Source: Larimichthys crocea
Lineage: Eukaryota > Chordata > Actinopteri > Sciaenidae
Reading direction: 5' to 3'
Length of the DNA stretch: 64,000 nt
Assembly (NCBI RefSeq): GCF_000972845.2
Contig: NC_040032.1
Span: forward strand, 7,208,394 to 7,272,393
Part shown: positions 51,430 to 61,849 of the stretch, piece after piece
How positions within the stretch are numbered: the stretch's first letter is position 1
Layout of the letters: every line of letters starts with the position of its first letter
Position numbers and translations under genes: made by a program
The notes under the pieces: model-generated
Told to the model about the DNA's origin: nothing
The model's input: only the letters and a program-made list of their open reading frames with translations
Databases searched by the model: none

Positions 51430-53270
51430 GGCACATAGACTGTTAACTACAGTAGGGCCTGATGATCTTTTCTGTATGATTATGAAAACAGACTGTCTCT
51501 GAAGATTTGAGGTAGTTTTGTTATCCATCAAATAGATTCTGACACAATTATATATATTCTTTTAACATGAAGTGTATTTATAGCATCCAGTTTTCTCTGT
51601 ATATATGTTTACATGGCCAAAAGCTAAAAATGGGAACCCAGGGGCATATTTAAGCACCTAACCACAATAGTTATTCCAGTCGTATCTGGTGTCCGCTGGC
51701 ATCCACAGCTCCTGGTTTTCTCCTGTAAGGAGGGATACGGATCTTTACTCTATTACACTATCCACTTACATGGTCCTGTGTGCTCCAGCGCCGCGGTATA
51801 CTGGCCTCAGCCTCTTCCCTGCATACAACTAGTAAGAGTTTGGTTTCTCTCAGAGTGATGAGGCGTGCAGCAAGACATTTTCTAACAGGAACCATATGGA
51901 TATCTGTTGGTGCGGCTGCAACCAAGTAGGGCTTATGTTTGCACAAACAACATATGCTTACTCACATCAGCTGCGCAGTGAAACTACTTTACAGGAGCAG
52001 GACTGTAGCAAACCCTGGATACCTTTCACAATTGTGGCAATTAGGACAGAATGTTGATTTTTAGACAATGTAATCATGAAATGAGGAATTTCAAGTTTGA
52101 GCCGCGATGCTTCCATTCATCTTCATTTGATTATCAAGAGTTGAGATAATTAAACTGACTCCCAATGATTTATCTGTGTCTTCAACACTGTCTGGAACAG
52201 CCGTGTCAAGGCAGAGAGGACTATTCATTCAGTCCAGTGTCAAGTCTTTCTGCAGAGCTTATCAACAAAGTCAACAGTGTGCTGTTTACTTTGCACTTTA
52301 TGTGGTTCTGTGCAGCTGAATGGGCAAGAACGATAGTGATTCTGACAGATTCATGGGCCTGATGCTCATCAGGACTGCATTCACAATACTACACACCATC
52401 TGTTAAAAGACTTCATATATTTTTGGGGGAGGTGACACATTGTACCTGCTACCCTTCAACCGTTCAACCCCCAACTCCATTGTATATGGGATTATTTTGG
52501 GGTGCATTTTGGCAGCAATGTGGCATCAATCCTGGCTTTGTTTCTGGATCTTTGTGTACTACTTGAATCTTGAACATCTGAATCATGCTGGCGTGCTGTG
52601 AAATATCATTAAATCTCCAAACTTTAATACATTTAGCTTTTTCTCAAAAGGAAATATGATACGACCTTAAGGATCCTTTTTGTTTATTATAATGTTATTA
52701 CTTTAGGGAATGTCCAACATGAGGCTTTATTGTTCTTCAAATCTCAAACAATCTCCAGTTTACTTTAAACTCTGGAGATATACAGTGTAATCAAATTGCT
52801 CATTCGCCACCCACATTGACACTGAAATCCTACGTGTACTGTATACACCACTGTTCTCTTTGTGGCTCCTATGAAACCCACATAAGAAGAAACATTTGTC
52901 TTCTTCAGTCAAATTTCATTACGTGAAAGATTTTCCTGTAACTCCTTCTCTCACAAAGCCAAATGTTTGAATTGTTAATTAAGAATACAAGGACGCTACA
53001 CATCAAACTATTGCGGAGAAAACTGTAGTGAGTGAAAGCTTCGGTGTAATATCTGCTTCAGCTCATCAACTCAAATCATGCAGCGCTGCTAGCAGAGAAA
53101 GAGAGTGAGGGGAAACAAAAAGCATCTTCCCACCCAAATGTTGCAGCTCAAACAAAAATCTGTCGAATTGTGTCCCGTGCTGTTTTTTCCTGGGTTTTGT
53201 TCTTCGTGCATGGGAAGTCATCGTCTCAGTACAAATATCGGAAAGTGACTCAGAGACTCCCTCTCCCTCT
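51430..53270. other. No gene recognised
   Basis: Only short chance frames. Confidence 0.4.
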
Positions 53271-53275
53271 CCCTA

Positions 53276-53327
<52 letters not shown>

Positions 53328-53340
53328 ACACACACACACA
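53276..53340. repeat. (CA)n microsatellite, interrupted
   Basis: About 32 units with two CG interruptions near 53,318-53,324. Confidence 0.97.
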
Positions 53341-53789
53341 TACACTCCTCCACAAATCACAATTTATCATAGTCCTAACTGTGACCTGTACCCTCAGTCC
53401 AAACTCCCAACACTTATAGCTAGATATGGTAAATTTGCATCTTAAGAACTAACAAAAAATAATTGCCCTCGCAAATATAGGAACCCACACACACACCTGT
53501 CATAATGTTAAATGGGTAGCACATGACAACCAACAAAAAACCCTAAAGTAACATAAATGAGATTGTTTTCCTCTTCCCTGGCTCCACAAGTAGCTAGTGG
53601 AAATATTTACCCTCCATCTTTCACTGACTGTGCTGCACTGGCTGCTGATGCCTGGGGTTAGTGTGTTGGTGTTTTTATTTACCCGTCAGACCACCGTCGT
53701 AGACATAACATAAACCCAAGACTCAATATTGAGGGGATTTCATGTAATTTCAGTTTATAAGACAGTATGTGAACTATAACCGCCGTTAA

Positions 53790-54060
53790 GCTGCAGCGTT
53801 TTGCGTGAGGGAGTTTCCTGGAAAGCCACTTCTGTTTGCATCATTCATCCACAGGAAGGCCGGGCACTTATTAATAGCTTTAGTTGTAGAGTCAGAAAAT
53901 ATGATTCCCATTGATAAGAAATCCTCTTTGCTGATTGCTCCACAATTCATTAACTTTACCCCCAGGGCTTCTTGGTTGCCATGGCAGCTACAATCACAGA
54001 GTCTACCATCTCGCTGTGATTATAATCATGAAATTTAATTACAGCATTGTAAAATTTGAG
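53790..54060. promoter_or_regulatory. Possible enhancer with RFX X-box-like site
   Basis: GTTGCCATGGCAGC at 53975-53988 is one base off the palindromic RFX X-box. Nearby are homeodomain-like TTTAATTA and TGATTATAATCATGAAATT sequences and ATTAACTTTA. No protein frame explains the site clustering. Conservation cannot be judged from one sequence. Confidence 0.3.
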
Positions 54061-54346
54061 TTGTGTGTGTGTGTGCTTGCTTGGAGACAAAGTGGTATCT
54101 GAAATCTCAGGGCTTTATCAATGCATCGGTCCCCAGTGAATCACTGAAATCGGAACCCGTTTCAGTATTCATTCTTGCATCTACAACTTTGCAAGATAAT
54201 GTTTGAATTATTAGAATCAAGCTTTGCAATTTGAGGTCATACTAATGTTTTTTTAATAAAATAGATTCTGGCACACCTTAATACATCATCATACGAAGTC
54301 ATACCTCATCCTACTGAAGCTTATTTTCTGACAGTGTGCTGTAATC

Positions 54347-54362
54347 TTTCCCCCGGGGGAAA
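54347..54362. repeat. 16-bp perfect palindrome
   Basis: TTTCCCCCGGGGGAAA. Confidence 0.9.
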
Positions 54363-55124
54363 TACAGATCTTACCTTCCTACTTACGTACGAAGATCCAT
54401 CTATCTTCGGCTCTGGAGAAGATATTACTGAATGCCTGACTCAACCAATCAAAGGAAATGACTGGACTCTCCTGTCAGATGCAGAGTGATTGACTAGCTG
54501 GAGTTCAGAGATGGTGCTATTCCTTTTTTTGTTTGTTCTGAAGCCCAGTTCTGAAGTAACTGCCTTCATCATAATTCATGATCTTTATCCAAGCAGTAGG
54601 GATCCTGTAATGATCAGGTCAGCTGAATGGGAAAGACTACAGACACTGGCTAAATAAAAAAAGACATCTTTACAGTAGGTGCTGTCTGCAAGGATATAGA
54701 AAGACTACTTCTACTATCCTTTAGTTTCAAACTACATGCTACAGTGTAATTTTTAAATTTGACAAAAGACATGGATCCAAACTGGCTGTCACAGTCTTTA
54801 GCTGGCTCATCATTAGGATCTGGGATAATGACTGCTGGAAATCGGTTGTTATATTACTGGAGGAAGCTGCAAGATGGAAGTCCTCTAAAGCCTGGTGTTG
54901 TCTCGAGTTTCCCCATCCTGTGTTTCTCCATCGTGGGTTGGACCTGGGACACTAGATCCTGAGTGCCAAAGTGTGGCTAAATCATTGAAAGTCTGGGTTT
55001 CTCGTTGTTGCAGTCAATGGATGGAATAAGTGAGATTGTTTCAGTGCATGCGTGGATGTATGCTAGCAAATGTGTGGCTTAGGGTATACCAGGGTTAGGA
55101 TATACCAAAGAAGATACTTCATTA

Positions 55125-55440
55125 GTGGTGCAACCAGTGGCTATTTCCAGCAGCGATTAATCTTTTAATCATTTCCTTGACTAATAGATTATCCGTTTAT
55201 TCTGTAAAATGTGTAAAACCAGTTAGAATCCTCCCCATAATCCGACAAACCCTTGTCTTGTCTGACCAACAAGCCAAACTCAAACTAGTTTTACTACTAC
55301 ATGCTGTAAAATCAGTAAATCTTCTTCATCTGCAAAGATCCAACCGGCAGTTCTTTGGCATACAGTATAATGCTCCATAAATAATTGTCAATTAAATTTC
55401 TGTCTGACCACTAATTGATTGACTAGTTCTTTCAGCCTTT
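55125..55440. mobile_element. Diverged hAT-type MITE remnant
   Basis: Starts GTGCAACCAGTGGCTATTTC, continues with GATTAATCTTTTAATCAT, and ends near CTAATTGATTGACTAGTTCT with TTCAGC. The GATTAAT/ATTGATTGA ends resemble the abundant fish element whose copies begin GCAACTAACGATTA. The call rests on memory of that element. Confidence 0.45.
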
Positions 55441-55689
55441 AGCCTACTCTGTTATGTAGACGCCAGCAGAGACGTTCCCGCTCTGATCTTTTTATCGATT
55501 CTTCCCCATCAAGGATACAACTGGCTCAGGCATGTGTGTGCAGTATATGCACACATGTTTCGGAATGAAGTGATGTATTCATTTCATTAGTCACATGAAG
55601 AGATAAATGTGGGAATGGCTCTGAGCGTAGATGAATGATATGTGGTAACTTCTGCCCATCTGGGAGTTTGATGGATGAGAGCAGGCTGA

Positions 55690-55710
55690 AAGAGAGAGAG
55701 AGAGAGAGAG
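55690..55710. repeat. (AG)n microsatellite
   Basis: Ten AG units. Confidence 0.95.
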
Positions 55711-56589
55711 CCTGTCTGTGGAGTGTCTCATGTGTTTTTAATGAAGTAAGTGAGATGATGTGAGCTTCTGGTAACTTCAAACACTTGCAATGAGCTGAGA
55801 GCCGCATGTAGGGCATCACGGCTCAGGTAGTGCAACGTGTTATGCAAGTTAAGGAATTCAGAGACTGGAAGTGTGTGGGTGGTGTGAGACAAAGACAGGG
55901 AAAAGAAAAAGTTGGCGGGAGAAATTATTTTTTGGTTCCTTGATAACATCAAAAAAACATCAAAAGTGACTTGAATTGATATTTCTGCCAGAGAATCAAA
56001 GCACAAGTCATCAGTCTGAACATAAATTTCGCAATTGGAGCCTCAAACCCATCTATCACATCTTTTTTTATCATGATTACTTTTGGTCATTATTAACTGG
56101 CGAGTATTGATGTCTGTTTAACTCCATAGAGCAAATTAAAACAAAGACAGACAGACTTAATTCCCAGGCTTACGACAAGAAATATAATGGAGTAACATGA
56201 TACAAAGGCATTCTCTTGGAGAACAGCTGTCGGCACGCCACGAACCCGAGAGTTGATGGAGAATTTAATAACCTATAAGCCAAGTCACTGTTCCATATTC
56301 TGAGCTAGAGATGAGTAATTACAGATTTTGATTATTCCCAGATCTGTCAGCCAAAGTCTTAGTCTCTCCCAGAGAAATTAAATCATTTCTCATAAGAGGA
56401 CACTGACCTCTTTTCACCCTCAAAATGTTATCTGTGTTAGCATTTCAGCAAAACATTTGATCACTTTGATTAATATTTATGTGTGTTCTCAAACAGGACC
56501 TCGTAGAAACTAATGTCTGGTCTTTTGTTAGGTCACTTTGAAGATTATTCCATTGGGTTGAACGCAGAAAACAGAGAAAGTGTGTGCTT

Positions 56590-56594
<5 letters not shown>

Positions 56595-56641
<47 letters not shown>
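56595..56641. repeat. (TG)n microsatellite
   Basis: About 23 TG units. Confidence 0.98.
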
Positions 56642-56643
<2 letters not shown>

Positions 56644-56860
56644 TTAAGTTGCAAGATGGCTCTTGAGTTTCCTTTCTCCTGGCCCTGTTTTGGCTATCAG
56701 CTGAGTGTTTTGTCTTTGAACTTTTCCTCTGTTGGTTCATTAACGAATGCTCTGATTACTCATCAGTATTCATCAGATTGTGGGTACCAAAGTCTGATCA
56801 CATTGCCACATGCGGGAAGTCATCTCATTCCACTCAAAGTTAAACATTCATTTCAGTTTT

Positions 56861-56931
56861 AGGTTTAGAATTATGGGTTTAAGGTTAAGGTTAAGTTAAA
56901 GGTCAGGGTTAGGCATTTAAGGTTAGGATAT
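56861..56931. repeat. Degenerate GGTTA-type repeats
   Basis: Runs of AAGGTTA, AGGGTTAGG and TTTAAGGTTAGG, related to the TTAGGG unit but imperfect. Such tracts are common inside fish chromosomes. Confidence 0.6.
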
Positions 56932-57851
56932 CCCTACAGGGAATGAATGTAAGTCAATGCACTCTTGTTACAAGTGTGTATGGTTATTTCAAACAAGCCA
57001 TTTAGTAAATTGGCAATTAAAATGTTAATTGCAGTATAATCAAGTCTGGAGTTTCCTCTCAGTTGTCATTTGCAAGAATTGTATGCATGAAAACAACCAA
57101 TCACAGCCAAGAAAGATAGCTAATTGTTCAGAGGCATTCACAGGTCATCAAATATGACAAGATTATCTGTCTCGTGTATGATTATCAAGTCCCAGTAAAC
57201 ATAGCAAAAGTTATTTTTCGGAAAGTTTTGAAATTTAATGATTCTCAAGCACCATGACGTGAGGCATACATCTTTACACCGCGGAACATGCTGACACATG
57301 CACACGGTCTAATAATACTCTAGTAACGTGACAAATGTGCAGCCAAATTAAGCCATTACGTAGTTTTTGTGCGTCATTTTAATGTCTTCCACATTCGACC
57401 CTGATGATATTTCTTGATGCTAATGACTTCCACTCAGTGTTCTGCTTTTCAATACAGAGGAGTGAACTGGTGTTCACCTCTCAGCCAGAACTCAAAATGC
57501 AAACCATGGAGAGAGAAACAGTTAGTTTGAGCCTCTGTGAGTGTATTTATCTCAGTTTCGGCAGCGAGATGAAGTAATCATGTTTGACAGGGAGTCATGG
57601 ACTTGGTTCAGCCCGACAACTTGCCCTTGTGGATATTAAACATGCTCTGATGGGGAGGGGTGATGAGTGATGGTAGATGGCAGCTGCTGCTTCACCTTCA
57701 GGGACATCTCAACATGCCTTTTTTTTGTTGGTTATTGACCCTGCTGGCCTTGTCCTCTTTGATTTGTTTTATTATTGCACACTCTCTTGTCCACATATTT
57801 AAATTCTCACCCACAGTCTCTATTTGTCTCTTAAAAACACATGGTCATACA

Positions 57852-57853
<2 letters not shown>

Positions 57854-57892
<39 letters not shown>
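57854..57892. repeat. (CA)n microsatellite
   Basis: About 19 CA units. Confidence 0.97.
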
Positions 57893-57894
<2 letters not shown>

Positions 57895-58517
57895 TCATCA
57901 GAGAGACAAAACTGGCTGCACTTTCACTTGACAGTGTGGCCTTGAAGGTTAGTGAATCACCTCCGGCTGTGTTTTCACTTGCTCCATGGGTTCACCGATG
58001 GCCCAGAGGGTACATTATTTATGTGTGTGTGTGTGAGTCTGCATCCATGTGTGTGTTTCAGCACTCACTCAGACGTAGCTGAACTTCATGTTTCTGTCTC
58101 CGTCACCATGTTCTTTAAGGAAATCTCATTCAGAATCAAACTTTTCCTTTGCATTCACCTCTTCCTCTGCTACTTCCATCTCTGACAATAACTTCTCTCT
58201 CTCTCTCCTTCTGGCCTGTCAGGCACTAAAATCTAGGACGATTTGTCACAGGGGACCTGGTTGAGTGTGTTTGACTGTATTCCATCTTGACAGCCTCTTT
58301 GTGGGTAAATAAACAAATCTGAGTCATCACACCAGCTTTGGATTGTTGTGCTGCTGCTGCAGACTTTCTGCAGTTGTTTTTCCAGAGCTTATATCCCCAC
58401 GGAGTTGACTAAGAATGTGAGCGGGGAGATGTAAAAATTGTGTAACATACTTTAAAGTTCTGTTGTAGCAGCGTAGCGAATTGAGACTGATTTGATAGCT
58501 TCAACCAGTCATGGATT

Positions 58518-58788
58518 GTTAAAGTGCTGCACTCCCGAATAAATTTGTCAAATATAGTTCATAGCTCAATGCCTTAAAATCTATTAAAATGCATATCCGC
58601 TATGAAGGGCACTCGTTGATGGTTTTCTTGCATGCAATCCAATGAAATGAAGCATACCAAAAATGATTTTATTGAAAAATATCTCAAATAGCACTGACCC
58701 CAAAATGAGGACACATAATGTACATCCAGGGTTGGTTTTTTATGGCTGAGAATAAAACAAATCTTAAACAACGAGTCAGCACTTTAAC
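58518..58788. mobile_element. Short element with inverted ends at TTAA
   Basis: The 5' end GTTAAAGTGCTGCACTC and the reverse complement of the 3' end (GTTAAAGTGCTGACTC) match over the first 12 bases and again after a one-base offset. Both outer ends contain TTAA, which could be a target duplication of the piggyBac type. It is 271 bp with no coding capacity. The superfamily is uncertain. Confidence 0.6.
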
Positions 58789-58799
58789 CTCATTTTCAT

Positions 58800-60070
58800 T
58801 GCATCGTTTCACATCCAAATGAGAATATGGAGCCAAACCATGAAAAAATGTCTCACTCTCCAAATACCTTTGGATTGGAACAAAACGTGTTCATCCAAAC
58901 AGTCACTTCCTCAGGCAGATGATAGACTTGTCTCTTCTAGTTTGTTTTCTTCATAAAAGAACAAAAAAATGCAATATGGAAACAAAGTGTGGATTTGAGC
59001 CTCAAACTCTTTAAGTCCCAGTAGGCTCCTGGCACAGATGCACGCTCTCACTCTGAGCTGACTGGTCTCTGATGACGTGGTCCCCCCCCTCCTCCTCCTC
59101 CCCTTCTCCCCCTACCCCCTCACCCTCTGCAGCCTCACTGATGTCACTGACATGGACATTTATGTAGGAAATAAGTCATAAAATAAAAACTCCGGAGCAA
59201 CATTTCACGGACAGGATTAAAAACAAAGGCTTTCACAAAGCTGGGAAAGATGTTCCAGTCTGTATCGGAATATCGATGATGTGCTGTACGCAGAGGAAAA
59301 ATGAAGAGAGACAAAAGACACGAGTAATGAACAGACTTGAAAACACGTGTGTTCAAAAAGGAGTAATTAACTAGAAACACCGTAATGAGACACATTTAGT
59401 ACATTTTAAAATGAGGTGAAGCATTTCATATTTTAAATGGATTTACGCGGATTATGAGTGGAAGCGGATACACGCAATTTTCTTTAATAAACGTTCCAAT
59501 GACATGCAGGTGTTTCCATGCCTCGACTATCCTGTTTATGTCCACCTCAGTTGGTAAACTATCAGTATCAAGGCCATGTTTCCACAGAGCACACTGATCT
59601 AATCAAAGCTGTTTTAGTATTTTAGACTGAAATCAGCAGAAGATCAGGATTAGTTGCCACTCACACATCAGATCATGTGCTGAGGAAGCTGAGCAATTGG
59701 TTCTCACTTCATCATAATTAATTCAAACTTACTTACTTAGACGCTGCTGGTCTCCATGAAGCAGATAGGTTAGTGTTTCACAGGTTGTAAGAGCTTTTAT
59801 GGCTGCTTCCCCTGGGTGATGTAACCCAATTGTGACACAGTCATGAACTCTCTCAGCCCATAGTAGTATTAATATTGATCGTGCTTTGGTGTTGGGTGCA
59901 TGTACATTTCAGTGTGTGTGACTGTCCAGACAGTGGTCTGGCTGTCTGAGGAGCTAGTGCTACGATACTACGATACTAGCAGGATTCTACTTTAATTTAA
60001 TCAGTAACAGAAATTAATTGAAACCGATATTCACTTTTTAAACCACTAAAAGCGGAGCTGAGGAAATATT
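58800..60070. other. No gene recognised
   Basis: A C-rich, pyrimidine-rich run at 59083-59120 and chance open frames only. Confidence 0.4.
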
Positions 60071-60080
60071 TAGACTGAAA

Positions 60081-60120
60081 TACACACACACAAACACACA
60101 CACACACATACACACACACA
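60081..60120. repeat. (AC)n microsatellite, interrupted
   Basis: About 20 units with AAAC and ATAC interruptions. Confidence 0.96.
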
Positions 60121-61587
60121 CGCATACATATGATCACAGTGCTGGTGACAGCTGGGGTTGGAAACACGACGTCTATATCCAGAGATCCGGTGAAAGGCAA
60201 CTCTGGGGGAGACTGGGGTCATACTTGTCGTCCCCCTAAACACACACAACCCAAACGACATGAAAACTGAGATGCAAAGCATTCCTCAATCCTCTAACCC
60301 CCCCACCAGACTCTCAGCCCTCCCTCCCTCCCACCTCTTCTCACAAAGCTTTTTACCACTGCAGCCTGTTCCACCACAACCTGGCCTAACCTTTCATTTC
60401 ACTCAGACATTTAAAGATGTTGGTGTTGCTATAGTCACCCTGTAATTATACACTTGCTGAGAACTGTCATGAAAAAGACTTTTTTAACACTTTTAAATGG
60501 CACCAAAAACTAAAAACAATCCAGCATCTCAACGCACCATGCACGACATGATTTGCAAGAGAGCTGTTGCAGTTGGTGGTTTTGAATACTCAAAGGCAAC
60601 TTTGCGTCCAGTGTCTGTCTTCATGGCAGGAATACATCAGCCGTTAACATGTATTGCATTTTGACAGCCTTTGCCTTTATTCTTTCCCCTGTCTGACTGC
60701 GCTGTCAATCACAAGACCTGGCCAGTGCTTGTTCTGGGTGACAAAGAAGTAGTTGCAGGGCTGAATGAACCAGCTGCCAACTACCTACAGGCCATGCCAG
60801 ACCTCTCAACCACTGAGGAACCAGCTGAATGCAACAGTGTGCTGTTCCATCAAAGCACAAAAAACATGGCTAAGATAGAGGCGGTGTGGAGTGGCCATTT
60901 TTTTTAAAACTTGGAACTTCGTGACTTTGGGCGCTGTTTAGCTTGGCCACGGGTAGCTATGGCGTGCCCAGCTAGATCTGCTAAATCCATTAGAGGGGAC
61001 GGACGAGGGAAGGAGGAGGGACGGACCTGGGAGGGAAAGGAGAGAGATAGAGAGGCCTGTTTAGAATTGGCACTGCGTGGGGAAAAGCTTTTCCTCACAA
61101 CCAAGATGTGACAGTGTAAACACACTTATACACATCCTTATACACATACTGTACTGCTTTAAATGGTCCCATCCTATAGAAAACACTATGGTTTTCTATT
61201 ATATGGTTACAGCACTTAAGAGTGGAAGCCCATGTATTTGAGGCTTTGAGGCTTGCGCAAAGCAGAGGGAGATTATGGGGGTGCAATGCCAGATAATAAT
61301 GTGGCTGAGACTGCATGGAGCCCTCCGGGTCTGCCCTGCCTGTCAATGTGGTCGCACGTAGATGATGTCACTGCACACACGCACATGTGTTGTGCAGGCG
61401 AGCAAAGAGACCCAAACATGTAAAAACCCGCGCAATCAGGGAGACAGGTAGAAACGAGTTGTTTGTTGCGTTTTGCTGATTTTATTTACATATTTTGCGT
61501 CTTGATGATGAGATTATAGATGCTCTGGTCCATATAAACTAATCAGAAACATCATTTATCAAAATTAGCGCAATGTTATAAAGAGCG

Positions 61588-61600
61588 CCACTAGAGGGAG
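61588..61600. promoter_or_regulatory. CTCF-like motif
   Basis: CCACTAGAGGGAG fits the CTCF core (CCASYAGRKGGCR) with one or two changes, preceded by the favoured GCG. Confidence 0.45.
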
Positions 61601-61717
61601 CGAATCAGATGGTAGTCTTTTTACTCCACTGACCATCTGTTCAAGGCAGTATCCTTTCAGCATGAGCTATATTTTAGCCCTTGCTCTCTCCATTCCTCAT
61701 CAGCTTGTGTTTTCCAG

Positions 61718-61825
61718 GGTAAACACAAGTGTATTACAGCACCCGTCAAAAGGGAGATGATGTCATGGTACGACTGCTCATTGACAGTGACAGATTGCAG
61801 CCGTGCGATCTGTTCATCAATATAA
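61718..61825 (+). CDS. Possible terminal exon (sense reading)
   Basis: After the pyrimidine-rich acceptor GTGTTTTCCAG, phase 0 is open for 35 codons to TAA: GKHKCITAPVKREMMSWYDC, then TDCSRAICSSI, with four cysteines. It would fit in phase after the candidate exon at 47092-47203. It overlaps an equally good exon on the other strand, and at most one is likely to be real. Confidence 0.2.
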   Translation, partial: GKHKCITAPVKREMMSWYDCSLTVTDCSRAICSSI

Positions 61826-61838
61826 CCTTTCACTGACA
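61738..61838 (-). CDS. Possible internal exon (antisense reading)
   Basis: On the minus strand an excellent acceptor (TCTTCTCTCCCTCATTGCAG) and a donor GCT|GTAATA bound 101 nt that read SVKGYIDEQIARLQSVTVNE and then QSYHDIISLLTGA. Product not recognised; it would belong to a minus-strand gene whose other exons I could not find. Confidence 0.25.
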
Positions 61839-61849
61839 CTGCAATGAGG

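Noticed and set aside
56861..56931. Interstitial telomere
   Set aside because: Units are too degenerate (GGTTA, AGGGTTAGG mixed) and the tract too short.
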